Shown piece after piece: positions 45,195 through 57,177 of a stretch of DNA of 64,000 nucleotides (positions within the stretch are counted from its first letter, which is position 1; each line of letters starts with the position of its first letter). Under the pieces are notes generated by a model. It made no database searches and was not told the DNA's origin. It worked only from the letters and a program-made list of their open reading frames with translations. The position numbers were made by a program, and so were the translations under genes. The DNA comes from Sciurus carolinensis (Eukaryota; Chordata; Mammalia; Rodentia; Sciuridae): positions 90,196,932 through 90,260,931 of the forward strand of contig NC_062232.1 of NCBI RefSeq assembly GCF_902686445.1, written 5' to 3'.

Positions 45195-45433
45195 TTTTTT
45201 TCATCAAGAATTGAACCCAGGGGCACTTAACCAGCCCTTTTTATTATTTTTAATGTTTTTTATTTAGAGACAGGTTCTCTCTAAGTTGTTTAGGGCCTTG
45301 CTAAGTTGCTGAGGCTGACTTTGAACTCTCCATTCTCCTGCACTGCTGGGATTACAGGTGTGTGCCACGACATGATAACTCTTTATTCCTAAGTATTTCC
45401 TCCTGCCTCAGCCTCCCAAGTCACTGGGATGTA
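45195..45433 (-). mobile_element. Chimeric SINE with internal filler
   Basis: An antisense SINE reaches its 5' end near 45367, then about 35 bp of filler, then the 'ctcctgcctcagcctcccaa' block again to 45431. The filler resembles the L1ME text at 26256-26290. Confidence 0.8.
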
Positions 45434-45607
45434 ATTTACTATCTTTATTAACACATGTTACATTTAAAAAATTGTCTTTCCACTCACAATTTTTTTATTG
45501 CACTTTCCTTGTCTAATTCTCTGCTTATAGTATATATATTGAACCTTATACACACAGAAACATAAAGTTTCCACATTTTCCACAATTTTCTTTCTTTTCT
45601 TTTTCTC

Positions 45608-46139
45608 TATATCTGCAGGTTCCACATTGGTAGATTCAACCAACTGCAGAATGAAAACATTTTAAAAAATTGCATCTGAACTGGGTGTGGTGGTGCATGC
45701 CTGTAATCCCAGTTGCTTGGGAGGCTGAGGCAGGAAGATCACAAGTTCAGCAATTTAGGGAGGCACTGAGCAACTCAGTGAAACCCTGACTCTAAATAAA
45801 ATACAAAAAAGGGCTGGGGATGTGGCTCAGTGGTTAAGCACCCCTGAATTCAATCCCTGGTACCAAAAATTAACTAATAAAATAAAATAAAATAAAATAA
45901 ATTGTGTCTGCATTGAGCATGTATAGACTTTTTCCTTCTCATTATTCCCCTAAACAGTATGGTATAACCACTGTTTATGTAGTATGTACATTGTGTTAGA
46001 TATTATAAATAATCTAGAAATGATTCAAAGTATATGGGACAATATATGTGAATGGTATTCAAATACTACATGGTTTTATGAAAGGAACCTGAGCATTCAC
46101 AGATTTTGTTATCCATGATATGGAAGGACAACTGTATTT
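45608..46139 (+). mobile_element. TcMar-Tigger-type MITE, split by a SINE
   Basis: 'ctgcaggttccacattggta', 'gattcaaccaactgcagaat', then past the SINE 'gagcatgtatagactttttc', 'ttataaataatctagaaatg' and terminal 'ggaaggacaactgta', matching a Tigger/MER44-like element. The left terminus is eroded. Confidence 0.8.
45679..45898 (+). mobile_element. Composite B1-ID SINE in Tigger MITE
   Basis: Sense, full length ('gggtgtggtggtgcatgcct' to 'caatccctggtaccaaaaat', then aaaat repeats). Flanks aaattgcatctg (45667-45678) and aaattgtgtctg (45899-45910). Confidence 0.93.
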
Positions 46140-46583
46140 ACCTGCTGAGCCCTCCTCTAGTATGTATGTAACTTAGCATTGTAAATGGTTGTTTTTTTCT
46201 CCTCCAGATTGCTTACCATGTGGTTATACATCCTTATATGCTGCTCTACATATTGATTCCACTATTTTCTTTTTAAAGCTTCTAGAGAAATTACTTTTAA
46301 CATATTTATTTTATTGTATTCTTAGTTATTTTGAATTACTCCCTATTTATGTCAATTGTTCATTTAAGAAATTGTTATCCTAGGTTTCCCTCAGTTTTCA
46401 TTTACCATTGTCATGGCCCTGACACATTTTCCACAATTTTCTTTCTTTTCTTTTACTCTAGTAAGATCTACACCAGTCTGCTTTTTCTCCTATATTGTTT
46501 AAATATGTATTGACCATTACTTTTTCCTCCTTCAATCACTTCAGGCTCACTTAGCAGATATTAAAAGGTTGCCATGTGAGTTT
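46140..46583. other. Nothing firmly recognised
   Basis: AT-rich. Contains the second copy of a direct repeat (46423-46458). Confidence 0.5.
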
Positions 46584-46675
46584 TTTTTTTATTTTTATTT
46601 TTTGGTGCTGGGGATTGAACCCAGGGCCTTGTGCTTGCAAGGCAAGCACTCTACCAACTGAGCATCTCCCCAGTC
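46584..46675 (-). mobile_element. ID SINE (classical) with perfect 14-bp TSD
   Basis: Antisense, near-consensus. TSD tgccatgtgagttt at 46570-46583 and 46676-46689. Probably recent. Confidence 0.96.
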
Positions 46676-46864
46676 TGCCATGTGAGTTTGTTTTAGTAAA
46701 TAACTTTCATTATTATCATAGACATGGCTGACTACACACTAATCTAATCTACTAATACCTAATCTACTAACAACATTTCTAACCTATCTCAAGGATATAT
46801 TCTCTGTGTATAGGATTCTATGGCATCATACTGATGCTTGGATCGTATCTAAGATTCTTTTCCT

Positions 46865-47052
46865 TTTTTTTTTTAATTTTAATTTTTGTAGACTGGGGAT
46901 TGTACTGGGGGGTGCTCTACTGGGCTACAACTTGAGCCCTTTTTATTTTATTTTTTAAATTTTGAGCCATGGTCTTGTTGAGTTGCACAAATTGGCCTGA
47001 GATTTGCTAAAATTCTGCCTCGGCATCCAAAGGCTTTTACAGGCATGGTCAA
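46865..47052 (-). mobile_element. Diverged composite SINE
   Basis: Antisense 'agactggggattgtactggg', 'tgagccatggtcttgttgag' and 'ttttacaggcatggtc'. Confidence 0.82.
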
Positions 47053-47249
47053 TTGTTCCGTGTAGGATATTTCCTATTTAAGCCCACCTTCTTTAGGGCA
47101 CTTTTTCTTCTCAGCACCACAATTATAGCCTCATGTAGATGGGAATATTCTATAATAATGTGGAGGCCCTTTTAGGCTGTTTGTATCTGCAACTTCTGTT
47201 GTATTTATGAGCAGAAAATGGGCATTATAGATTCCATGCAAATCCTGAT

Positions 47250-47571
47250 GTATTCTCCCCTTCCTTCCTTCCTTCCTTCCTTCCTTCCTTCCTTCCTTCC
47301 TTCCTTCCTTCCTTCCTTTGTTCTTTCCTCCCTTCCTTCCTTCCTTCCCTTCTCTCTCTCTCTTTCTTTCTTTCTCTCACCCCCCCTTTGGTACTCAGAT
47401 TGAACCCAGGGTTGTTTTACCACTGAGCACATTCCTAGCCCTTTTCCAGGCAGGATCTTTCTAAATTGCTTAGGGCCTTGCTAAATTGCTGAGGCTGGCC
47501 TCCAACTTTTGATTCTCTGGTCTCAGCCTCCTGAGTTGCAGGATTGTAGGCTTGCACCAATGTACCCGGCT
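47250..47571 (-). mobile_element. Composite SINE with microsatellite tail and TSD
   Basis: Antisense body 47380-47571 plus the (TTCC)n tail. TSD aatcctgat at 47241-47249 and 47572-47580 encloses both, showing the microsatellite belongs to the insert. Confidence 0.94.
47258..47375. repeat. (TTCC)n microsatellite passing into (TTTC/TC)n
   Basis: About 90 bp of ttcc units then tc/tttc units, in the tail position of the SINE. Confidence 0.97.
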
Positions 47572-47599
47572 AATCCTGATATTTTAAATTTAAGACAGG

Positions 47600-47780
47600 A
47601 GGCTATAATAAACAATGTGGTGATCAGAGTCTGAAGTTTTGAGTTTGAGTCCTAGCTTCAAATATATGTTCTTAAAGAAATCATTTAAATCTTCTGAGTC
47701 TCAGTTTCTGTATCTGTAATATGGTCTACCTCACAGTTGTTAAAATGATTAATGTATTAAATTGTTTTATAAAGTTTTAC
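47600..47780 (+). mobile_element. MIR SINE
   Basis: Sense MIR core: 'agtttgagtcctagcttcaa', 'aatcatttaaatcttctgag', 'tctcagtttctgtatctgta' and 'cctcacagttgttaaaatga'. Confidence 0.85.
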
Positions 47781-48034
47781 TCTATAATGTCACTTAGATT
47801 TTCTAGACTCATAAAATATTAGACCTAGAGGCCACTCTACAGATCACTTAGTTCAAATACATATTTTTACAGATGACTAGTTAGTAAAAATCTTTATTAA
47901 AAATGTCAAGAAAACTGCTGAAATTTACTACAGCCAATGTGGCAAACCTGCAGCTAAATTGCATTAGTGCCTCTTAAAATTTCCTTTGTTCAGTCACTTG
48001 GTACCATAGAACCTGTCTTGGAAAAGTGTTTGCA

Positions 48035-48355
48035 TAAAAGCTAACATTTATTAATATTACACACTCTTCTAAGCATTTTAAGTCTTTCCTGGAGTAACCT
48101 GGAGAGGTAGGTGCTATTCTTATTTCCCATTTTCCAGATGAGAAAATTGATGATCAGAAAGATTAAGTAATTCACCTAGGAATACATAATTTTCCTAAGA
48201 TTAAAGTTTCAAAACCAAATGAAAAGGCAATGTGAATAGTTGGAAGGAAATGATACTCTTCATGCCCAAAGTAGGATAATGGAGAGAATAAATAGCAATG
48301 GCAGAATCCAGATCCTAATTCAGGTAATCTGCCTTTAGAACCCAAGTTACTAAAC
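48035..48355 (-). mobile_element. MIR SINE (antisense)
   Basis: 'gagaggtaggtgctattctt', 'cattttccagatgagaaaat', 'agattaagtaattcacctag' and 'ggcagaatccagatcctaat', the reverse complement of a MIR with its tRNA-like head at the right. Confidence 0.78.
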
Positions 48356-49544
48356 AGTACAGTATACTTTTATTGCCTCTTTTTTTGTGTGTGTGTATTT
48401 CCACCATCACCACTATAGGCCTAGTCCTCAATTCCTGCTAAAGGATTTCATCCCTTGTTCTCTTTCCCCTACAATCTATTCATGTCACCTCAGTCTGATC
48501 AGTAATTATGGGTCATTACTTCATTCATGTCATTATATTTTTTCAGGAGCAAGTCAATATTCCAAATTGCATAACAAATCAAGTCCCAAATCCTGTCTCT
48601 CTTACTCAAGTTTCTCTGGAATCTGATCTGTCTTCGTTATCTGATATTACTGTCCACTGTTCATCCTTTGCTCTAGTTAGGTGAATGGTTGGACAGAACC
48701 TGATCTTATTCTTACCTTTAGGTTATTGCTAGTTCATGGAATATTCTGTGTCAGAGAGGATTCTGTGTAGCAAGTGATGAAAAGATCAACTTAAACCGTC
48801 TCTAACAACACAGGAAATTTACTAGCTCATTCAACTGAAAAATTCAGACATAATTCTTTAGGCAAGGGTTGGTCTAGTGGCTTAGTGATGTTACCAAGAA
48901 TCTGGATTCACTCTGAATTACTTGCACTCTGTTTTCAGTGATGTCCATACCAACCCTTAAGGACTACACAGTAGTCCAGGTACCCTATACCACACACATG
49001 CTTGTAAATTGAATCTTCATAATACACTATCCAGGAGAAAAGAAAAACCTGTATCCCAGCATTCCCAGAAAGTGCACTGAAGTTTACTCTGATAGGATCC
49101 TTTCAGTATCTACTTCAAATTAATTACTGGGCCCAGAGGAATAAGATGCAGTAATTGGTTTAGGCTTGGGTTACGTGCCAACCCCCAAGTCAGTCACTAA
49201 TAACAGGAGGATAGAATATCCTGATTGACTTCAGACAATTACAATGCACACCTGGAGGTAGAGAGTCAACTCTGCCTAAAGCACTTGGCTGAGAATCATG
49301 GATGGAATGGTTTCCCAAATAAGAATTAAGTGCTATTGCCAGGAGAAGGGAAAGGTAGGTGTTTAGGTAAGGTACTCAGTTACAGTTCCCTTCTCCTCTT
49401 TGACAATTCAAATCATTTCTTTGATGTTCAACTTAAGTTTGGTCACTCTGGCTCACACCAATCTCTGAAGCCACATAGCTTATACTATTATTTTATATGC
49501 TTTGTGCTTATTCTGTTTTGATAGTTTGCATGTTTAGTTTAGAA
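48356..49544. other. Old unassigned repeat-like stretch
   Basis: Positions 48735-49390 read like a mammal-wide ancient repeat ('aggaaatttactagctcatt', 'gattgacttcagacaattac', 'aagtgctattgccaggagaa'), but I cannot name the family. No gene seen. Confidence 0.4.
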
Positions 49545-49690
49545 GTTGTGACTCCAACAAAATTATAAGGCACAGACCATGTTTTCTAACTTTGTATGGT
49601 CCCCAGAGCCTCTAGAACATTTCCGGGCAAATAGCTAGTGCTATACAAGCACTTGTTTGCTGGACTTTTTGACTTGTTGAGTTAGGTACA
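49545..49690 (+). mobile_element. L2 3' end fragment
   Basis: 'aaggcacagaccatgttttc', 'ccagagcctctagaacattt' and 'tacaagcacttgtttgctgg' follow the L2 terminus pattern. Confidence 0.55.
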
Positions 49691-50679
49691 CCATTTTGTT
49701 CATTTTAGTCATCATCAGGATGGATGTTGATTGCTGTGGTTCACTCAATCTTTTGGTTCTCCACAGCAATCATGAGGATAACAAAGTAAATGGATTGGTT
49801 AGGCATCAGTCCATTCATGGAGCACTTATAGATAGGTATAGCCTTGCTGATAAATAATATTTGTCTGTATGTACCCAAAACATGTTTCATAGTTTTGTGT
49901 ATGTTTTTGAAGACTTATTTTTTTTAGCTATAGCTACTATTAAAACCATTTCTATGGAAAGCATTCTCTAGTAATTGGTTACATTTGAGTTACTGGTAAG
50001 TGCTTTCCATTTTGCAGTGTTTACTTGTATTAACTATTGTACCCTGTTTGGTCTACATCCACCCCAACCTTTTTCTATTTTGTTTTATTATATTTTTTAT
50101 GTCCCATAATTAAACTTCTGGAAAACAGCATTAGCCACATTGAGTGCAGTTCATCTTGTACAAATAATCCATTGTTTGCTTGATTTCCCCTAAATGGAAC
50201 ACTCAACTTTTTCTCCTGATCCATGGGACTTTTATTTTTTTCTATTATAAAATTAAGTGGATCCCAAAGAGTTCTCCGGTCCTTTTTTATAAGAGGAAAG
50301 TTTCAAAAGGTACTGAAAAGATGAAGTGTTTAGTTGAATACCGATGAGATGACTGGTATACAAAGTAATGAAAAGTAAAAACATTTGAAGTTAGGAGATC
50401 TCAACCAGAGTCCTGATGGTGCCCTTTAAATGTATCATGCTAGTGAGTTCTCTTGGCATTTAGGAGGAAACTTAAAGTTTAAGAGAAGAAAATTACATCT
50501 ACCCAAGAAGTTGTGGGAAGATGTTTTGTGTGAATAGGCCTTGGAAATTTTCAAGTATCTTCATAAAATGCAGTGGCTATAATGATCACAAAGGAAATTT
50601 TGGAAAGTGACCCTTTTAAAGGTAAAATTGACTATATTCTCCCCTATTGTGGGTGCTTATTGAGATAGAGTATTATGAT
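49691..50679. other. Nothing recognised
   Basis: Unique-looking DNA, no gene seen. Confidence 0.5.
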
Positions 50680-50985
50680 ACCTGCAAGGGCCTGCAAAAT
50701 CTAGCTTCAGTCTCTCTATCTTCATTTTCCTTCATGTTCTTCCACACTCCCTGCCATACTCTAACCATATTCTTCCTCATTAACAGATCTCCAAGAACTT
50801 GTTCTGCTTTTGAAAATTTGCACAAACTGGTAGAGTAATATGTTCCCCAGTTCTTCACTTATAATTAGTCCTTCTCATTCCTCAGGACTCAAATGAAATG
50901 TCATTTATTTATTAAGGTAGAGATTAAGTCTGTTTTGTTCACTACTTTGTTAGTGTTTAATAAATATTACTGACTGACTGAATGG
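50680..50985 (+). mobile_element. L2 3' end
   Basis: 'ctccctgccatactctaacc', 'ctcaggactcaaatgaaatg', 'attaagtctgttttgttcac' and 'taataaatattactgactga' are in L2 order. Confidence 0.75.
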
Positions 50986-51671
50986 CACATTATTAAGTCT
51001 CATTTCCACTAAAATTTAATTTGCAATATATTGATACAAGTATCATTTTCAAGTCAATGCAATGTCTAGGTTAGAAATCAAGTGGGCCATAAATATTTAT
51101 CCTATAATTAATTTTGAGATTTGACAGACATCTATTTTAAAGCAAAACATAGAAATCTTTAAGTTAAATGGAAGTAAGCTGAAGCAGCAATAAAGATCTA
51201 CACGGAAAGCTTCCTGCTCTAAAGATTTTTGATTAAATGAAATAAAACCGTAAGGCATAACATTGAAAGATTTATGTTCGTTAATAAAGGGCCTATAAAC
51301 ACAGACTAGACACCCTGCTTCCAAAAGGCTAGTACAGAATAATCATTATTATTTGAGAAATGTGAGTTAACTAAGAGTTATATTTCTTTTTTTAATTTCT
51401 CCTTAATATATAAAACTTCTACTTTGTAATACTGTACTTCTACCCATCAGATATTTATCACTTTTGATTTTCTTCAAAAAATGGTTTTATATATGTATTG
51501 CATATTCATGAAAGAAAAAGAAACATGGACAAAGTGTAGATAAGGAAAATAAAATCACAAATAAGGCCACCACCTGACATTGTGGTGCTTAGTTACCTAG
51601 ACAGTTTAGTGAGCACATACATAATTATGGATTTGTGCAAAATGGGATTATATTGTGTGAATTGTTTGTGA
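50986..51671. other. Nothing recognised
   Basis: AT-rich spacer without repeat hallmark. Confidence 0.5.
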
Positions 51672-51834
51672 TTTTTTGGGGGGGAGTACTGGGAACTGAA
51701 AATACAGGTGCTTTACCACTGAGCTAAATTTCCCGTCTTTTCATGTTTTATTTTTAGACAGGGTTTCACTAGGGTAGGGAATTTGAAATTGTGATTCTTC
51801 TGTCTCAGCTTCCTGAGTTTCTGGGATTGCAACA
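51672..51834 (-). mobile_element. Composite SINE, diverged
   Basis: Antisense 'agtactgggaactgaaaata', 'gtctcagcttcctgagtttc'. Confidence 0.83.
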
Positions 51835-51844
51835 AACTGTTTTT

Positions 51845-52350
51845 TTTTAATCATGGTAAAATATACGTAAGACAAATTTTACTCTACTAACTGTCTTTAA
51901 GTGGACAATTCAATGACATTAAGTACATTCACAGTATTGTGCAACCATCACTATTTTCCATTATCAAGACCTGTTAAGAAACAAGAAATTTTATATCCAT
52001 TAAACACTAACTTCTCATTTTCCCCTCTACCATTGTAACATATATATTATTTTCTGTCTCTATGAACTTGCCTATTTTAGGTACCTAATGTAAGTGCAAT
52101 CACACAATATCTGCTCTTTTGTGTCTGACTTATTTCACTTAGCATATTGTTTTCAAGTTTCATCCATGTTGTAGTATATATGCAATATAGCTTTTTTTAT
52201 TTAAAGCATATTGTTGATGCTGTGTCAGTAACATAAAATGTAAAATTTAATAGCTATATAACATTCCTTTATAATATGAATTTACTATATTTTACCCAAC
52301 TGACACAGATTATTTGCAGTATCTTAGCATTATTAAAAAAATCTTTGGTG
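51845..52350 (-). mobile_element. Old L1 3' region
   Basis: Antisense L1M text: 'cattcacagtattgtgcaac', 'atgaacttgcctattttagg', 'agtttcatccatgttgtagt'. Confidence 0.75.
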
Positions 52351-52354
52351 GGCA

Positions 52355-52805
52355 TTTTTATTTATTTATTTTTTGATTTTTACAAATTTTTGGTACCGGG
52401 AACTGATCCCAGGAGCACTTTACCACTGAACTACATTCTCAGTTACATATATATTTTATTTTTCTTTTTTTTTTTTGGTACTGGAGATTGAATTCAGGGA
52501 TGCTTAACCACTGAGTCATATCCTCAACCCTTTTAAAAAATATTTTGTTTAGAGACAGGGTCTTGCTAAATTGCTTAGGTCCTCACTAAGTTGCTAATGC
52601 TGGCTTTGAAATTGTGATCCTCCTGCCTCAGCCTCTGGAGCTGCTGGGACTACAGGTGTGCACCATCTCACTCAGTCCTGAGTTCGATTTTAATTTTTAT
52701 TTTGAGACAGGGTCTCTTGAGTAGTTGATGCTGGCTTCACACTTGTAATCTTCTTGTCTCAGCTTCCCAAGTTGCTGCTATTACAGCCATACACCACTGC
52801 ACCTG
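52355..52805 (-). mobile_element. SINE inserted within SINE
   Basis: The outer antisense SINE has its ID half at 52395-52445 and its B1 half at 52688-52805. A second complete antisense copy (52462-52683) lies between them. Confidence 0.88.
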
Positions 52806-53567
52806 GAGGCATTTTTTAAACAAATATTTTTCACCTTAGTATGATTGTTTGTAGTAGATTTCTCAGATTTTAATTCTTCAGGATATGCATGTTTTAAAAA
52901 CATTTGATCCTTATGGACAAAAAGTTCTTCAAAATGCTCATATGAGGGAGCTCAGTCACCTTTGGTAGAATAATGCTATTATTTACATCCATTTGATTAT
53001 TTTTGTTGGATATGATAGACAAAACTTGCTTTTGTTTCCATTAATTTAGTTATTAGGAATGTTTAGCATTTTTTATTGTTGTTGCTTAATATAGGGATTC
53101 TTTAATAACTTGCCTGTTTATGTCTCTTGTTCATTTTCCCTGATATTGTTGTTTTTTCAAGTTCATTTATGAAAACACTTTCCATATATACTATCTATTT
53201 AATTAAACAAGTTATGTAATATTATTCTATAAAAATAAGAAGTTGATGAGCAAATGAGAAGAAAAGTTAGTGAAATTCCATTACCTAGAGACAACTACTG
53301 CTGATTTTTTGGTATATATTCTTATAGAATTTCTCCATATATATGTGATCATAATATGAATAACTATTTTTCACTTAATTTGCTGTGACTATTTCTACAT
53401 CAACATATACATATATACCTGCTTGTGTTAATAGACATAATATTTCATTGCATTAAGTAAAATATTAAACCAATTTCTTGCTGATATTTAGATTGTTTCT
53501 AATTGTGCAAATTAAAAATGGTAGCATGGGCATCCCTTGTACAGAATACCACCATGTCTAAAGAAAG

Positions 53568-53770
53568 TTAGAGGTGCTTGGCACACCCCTGTAATCCCAG
53601 TGACTCCGGAGGCTGAGGCAGGAAGATAGAGAGTATAAAGACAGAATCATCGATTTGTTGAGGTCCTAAGCAACATAGTGAGAACTTGTCTCAAAATTAT
53701 AAGGGCTGGGCATCTGGTTCAGTGGTTAATCACCCATTGGTTCACTCCCTGGTACCATAAAAAAAGAGAG
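53568..53770 (+). mobile_element. Composite B1-ID SINE
   Basis: Sense 'gcacacccctgtaatcccag' to 'gttcactccctggtaccata', one of the few plus-strand SINEs in a minus-strand L1 block. Confidence 0.9.
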
Positions 53771-54061
53771 AGAAGAAAAGAAAAAAGGAATTGGTGCCAC
53801 GAAAAGCATTCTTTTACACAAATCTCTTAACGTGTATCCAATTATTTCATTAGATAAATCTCTAGAAAATAAGTGTCGATGTTGGAGTACTTTTTATACA
53901 AATCGAAAAGTTGCCCTCCAGAAAAGTTACAATTTACATTCCCACCATGTGATACTTTAAGATGATGCCCATTTTCTTCCATCTACTTAACATTATTTTC
54001 ATTTTTAGTAGACTTTGTCAATATGATGAACAGAAAAACGGTGTCATTACATAATTTGCAT

Positions 54062-54140
54062 TTTTTGGTACTTGGGACTGAACCTAGGACCTCCTTCATG
54101 CTTAATGTGTGCTCTACCACTGAACCACACTCCCAGCATA
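54062..54140 (-). mobile_element. ID-like SINE
   Basis: Antisense 'ggtacttgggactgaaccta' and 'tgctctaccactgaaccaca'. Confidence 0.85.
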
Positions 54141-54507
54141 TTTTCATTTTTGATTACAAACAATGGTGAATTTATTTCAACTCTCTCTTGCCACTTACTG
54201 ATCATTTGTATTTCTTGTGTTGTTTTCCTGATCATGTTCTTTGTCCATCATTTTCACATACTGGAATATGTACTTTTTCTTATTGATGCATAAGTGCACA
54301 TTTTATTTTAAGGATATCATTCTTTAGGCTGTCATATATTTCAAATATTGTTTTTTATTTGTTTTTTTTTACCATTTTTATTTGATCAAAGTTTTCAAAT
54401 GTATGGCATGTAATTGTAGCTTCTTTTGGAAAAAAAGAATCTCTATTCTGCTGTAGTAATTGCTTAATTTTTTTAATTCTAAATTTTGATTATTTGAATT
54501 TAACCTT

Positions 54508-54718
54508 CCTTTTTTCCTTCCTTCATTCCTTCCTTTTGCTACTGGAGATTAAATCCAGGGGTGCTTTGTCACTGCACTGTATCCCTAGCCCATTCTTATT
54601 TATTTTTTTAAATTTGAGACAGGATTGCTCTAAGTTGCTGAGGCTATCTTGGAACTTGTGACCCTCCTGCTTCAGCCTCTTAAGTCATTGGAATTATAGG
54701 TGTGTGCTACGGTGCACA
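54508..54718 (-). mobile_element. Composite SINE with (CCTT) tail
   Basis: Antisense: ttcc-rich tail, 'tactggagattaaatccagg', 'cctcctgcttcagcctctta'. Confidence 0.88.
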
Positions 54719-54744
54719 ATTTTATTTATTTATCTATTTATTTA

Positions 54745-54935
54745 TTAAGTTATTTGTATTTTTCTAGTACTGGGGATTGAACCCAGGGACATTTTACCAC
54801 TGAGCTACATCCCCAACCCTTTTTATTTTGTTTTGAGACAAGGTATCCCTAAAATATCCAGACTGGTCTCGAATTTACAATCCTCCTGACTCAGCCTCTT
54901 GAGTAGGTGGGATTATAGGCCTGTGTCCAGCCATT
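54745..54935 (-). mobile_element. Composite SINE
   Basis: Antisense 'tactggggattgaacccagg' to 'gtgggattataggcctgtgt', separated from the previous SINE by a (TTTA)n run. Confidence 0.88.
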
Positions 54936-55439
54936 TCTTCTTTTTTTAAATTACTTTTTCTCAATAATTTTATTTGGAAAAATGATAAGCCTACAGAAAA
55001 GTGGTAAGAGTAGTATAATGATCACTTGTGTATATTCTTTACCACTTTCAATGGGTTCCCTTTCTCATTCTTTCTCCTCTATCTCTAATATATGCACATA
55101 TTTAGTTGTTGTTTGCTATTTAAGTGTATTTATAGATAAAATTTAAAATTTTTATGTTGTCCAATAGTTTCTTTTATGCATTCTGCTTTTAATATTGGAA
55201 ATTTCCTTTTATCATAAGATTATATATATGTTCACCAGTATCTTATTATTTCTTCTTCTTTTATATAAACATTTTAACTCTATATAGAATTAATTTTAAC
55301 CTATTATTATTGGGATGAAATACTTTTTCCAATGATGAGCCAACTTTTCTTCCTGTATAAATAATCCCCACAAACAATATGCTAATAGAAAAGAATATGC
55401 TAGAAAAAATAGGTAACATATATGATTAAACAGTTTGCA
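54936..55439. other. AT-rich, possibly very old L1
   Basis: No confident assignment. The composition resembles antisense L1M. Confidence 0.4.
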
Positions 55440-56960
55440 GAAAATAAAAATAACAACTCCTAAATATATGAAAACATTCAAGTTCACTTGTTCAATAAAT
55501 GCAAATTAAAGAACCGCAAGATAATGTATTTTCCTCTATCAGATTAATAAATATCATAAAGCTTATAATAGTCTGTATTGGAACCAGAGAATGTAATCAG
55601 AAAAGGAAATGCACTCCTACTGTGAGGTTAGATTGGCACACTATTTGTGGAGGGAAGGCATTTTAGAAATAACCATCAAAACTAAAAAGGGCCAAACTGT
55701 TTGATTTAGAAATTTCACTCTTGAGTGCTTATCCTTTAAATATAATCAAATCAAGAGAAATAATCATTGCAGTCTTGTTCGTGTAGCAAAATCTGAAAAA
55801 CAACCATCACAGGGAGACAGTTACATTATGGTGCATCTGTACAATGGAATACTATGCAGTTTTACAAGGCAGCTCAACATGTATTTATATGAAAGCATAT
55901 TGAAGATGGGGTTTTATTTTTATTTGTATTTATTTATTTATTGGTTATTTTTTAAGTTATACATGACAGTAGAACCCATTTTGGTATAAAATCATGGAAT
56001 GTATCTTATTTTAGTTAGGATCCCATTCTTGTGAATGTTCATGATAGTGGGATTCACTGTGATGTTTTTGTATATGTACATAGGAAAACTATGTCAGATT
56101 GATTCTGCTCTCTTTCCTTTTCCTATCACCTCTCCCTTCCCTCCAGTCCCCATTGTCTAATCCAATGAACTTCTATTATTCCCCCTTATTGTGAGTTAGT
56201 TTCCACATATCAGAAAATATTCAACCTTTGGCTTTGGGGGACTGACTTATTTCACTTAGCCTGATAGTCTCCAGATCCACCCATTTACTGGCAAATGTTA
56301 TAAAGTCATTCTTCTTTATGGTTGAGTCATATTCCATTGTGTATATACACACCACATTTTCTTTATCCTTTCATCTGTTGAAGGGCATCTAGGTTAGTTC
56401 CATAGTTTAGCAATTGTGAATTGAGCTGTATCTCTGTAGTATGCTAATTTTAAGTTCTTTGGGTATAGGCCAAGGAGTGGGATAGCTGGGTCAAAAGGTG
56501 GTTCCATTCCAAGTTTTCTGAGATATCTCCGTACTGCTTTCCATAGTGGTTACACCAATTTTCACTCACACCATCAATGTGAGTGTGCCTTTTTCCTCAC
56601 ATCTTTGCCAACATTCATCGTTACTTATATTTTTGATAATTGTCATTCTGACTGGAGCAAGATGGAATCTCAGTGTAGTTGTAATTTGCAGTGAAAAACA
56701 TAGGGCGTAGATCAGTGTGATATTGTACCATTTGTGTGGGGAGAAAAGAATGTAAAAATATAAAATCCTTGAAAGTGTAGGTATTTTCTCTGGCAGGGTA
56801 CACCAGAAATTGGAAAGACTCCAGAAAGGTGTAGAAACATGGGAGAAAGGAATATTTAATGTTCTCTCTACTTTTTTTTTGAATACCTTTTACTACTGGT
56901 ATTGTTGCCTTCATCATATATTAAATACTTCTATGTACTTAGATATTTTGATACTGGTTT
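55440..56960 (+). mobile_element. Old L1 3' end interrupted by a younger L1
   Basis: Sense text 'caatggaatactatgcagtt' (55842) stops at about 55911. The 3' UTR continues after 56690 ('tgtaccatttgtgtggggag'). Confidence 0.7.
55912..56690 (-). mobile_element. Rodent L1 3' end, 5'-truncated
   Basis: Antisense: tail 'tatacatgacagtagaaccc', 'cacttagcctgatagtctcc', 'gttgagtcatattccattgt', 'tagctgggtcaaaaggtggt'. Same family as 35650-36118. Confidence 0.88.
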
Positions 56961-57049
56961 GGATGGTACTTGTTTGGTGGGGGAGAAAGCCCCTCACAAA
57001 ATATTCTCAATACACTCACAAGATATTTAGCTTTCACTTTATCACAGTT

Positions 57050-57177
57050 TTATTAAATTTTTATTTTATTGTTGACTGACGAATTAAAATTGTACATATT
57101 TATGGCATACAAAGCAGTGTTATATGTGTACATCAAATCAAATTAATTGCATATTTATCACCTCAAACACAGCATTT
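57050..57177 (-). mobile_element. Old L1 3' end fragment
   Basis: 'attgtacatatttatggcat' and 'ttgcatatttatcacctcaa' match an antisense primate/rodent L1 3' end pattern. Confidence 0.55.

Larger units (their letters stand above)
52806..54507 (-). mobile_element. Old L1 (L1M) block
   Basis: Antisense text 'cctagagacaactactgctg', 'cagaaaagttacaatttaca', 'ttcatttttagtagactttg', interrupted by SINEs at 53568 and 54062. Confidence 0.72.
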
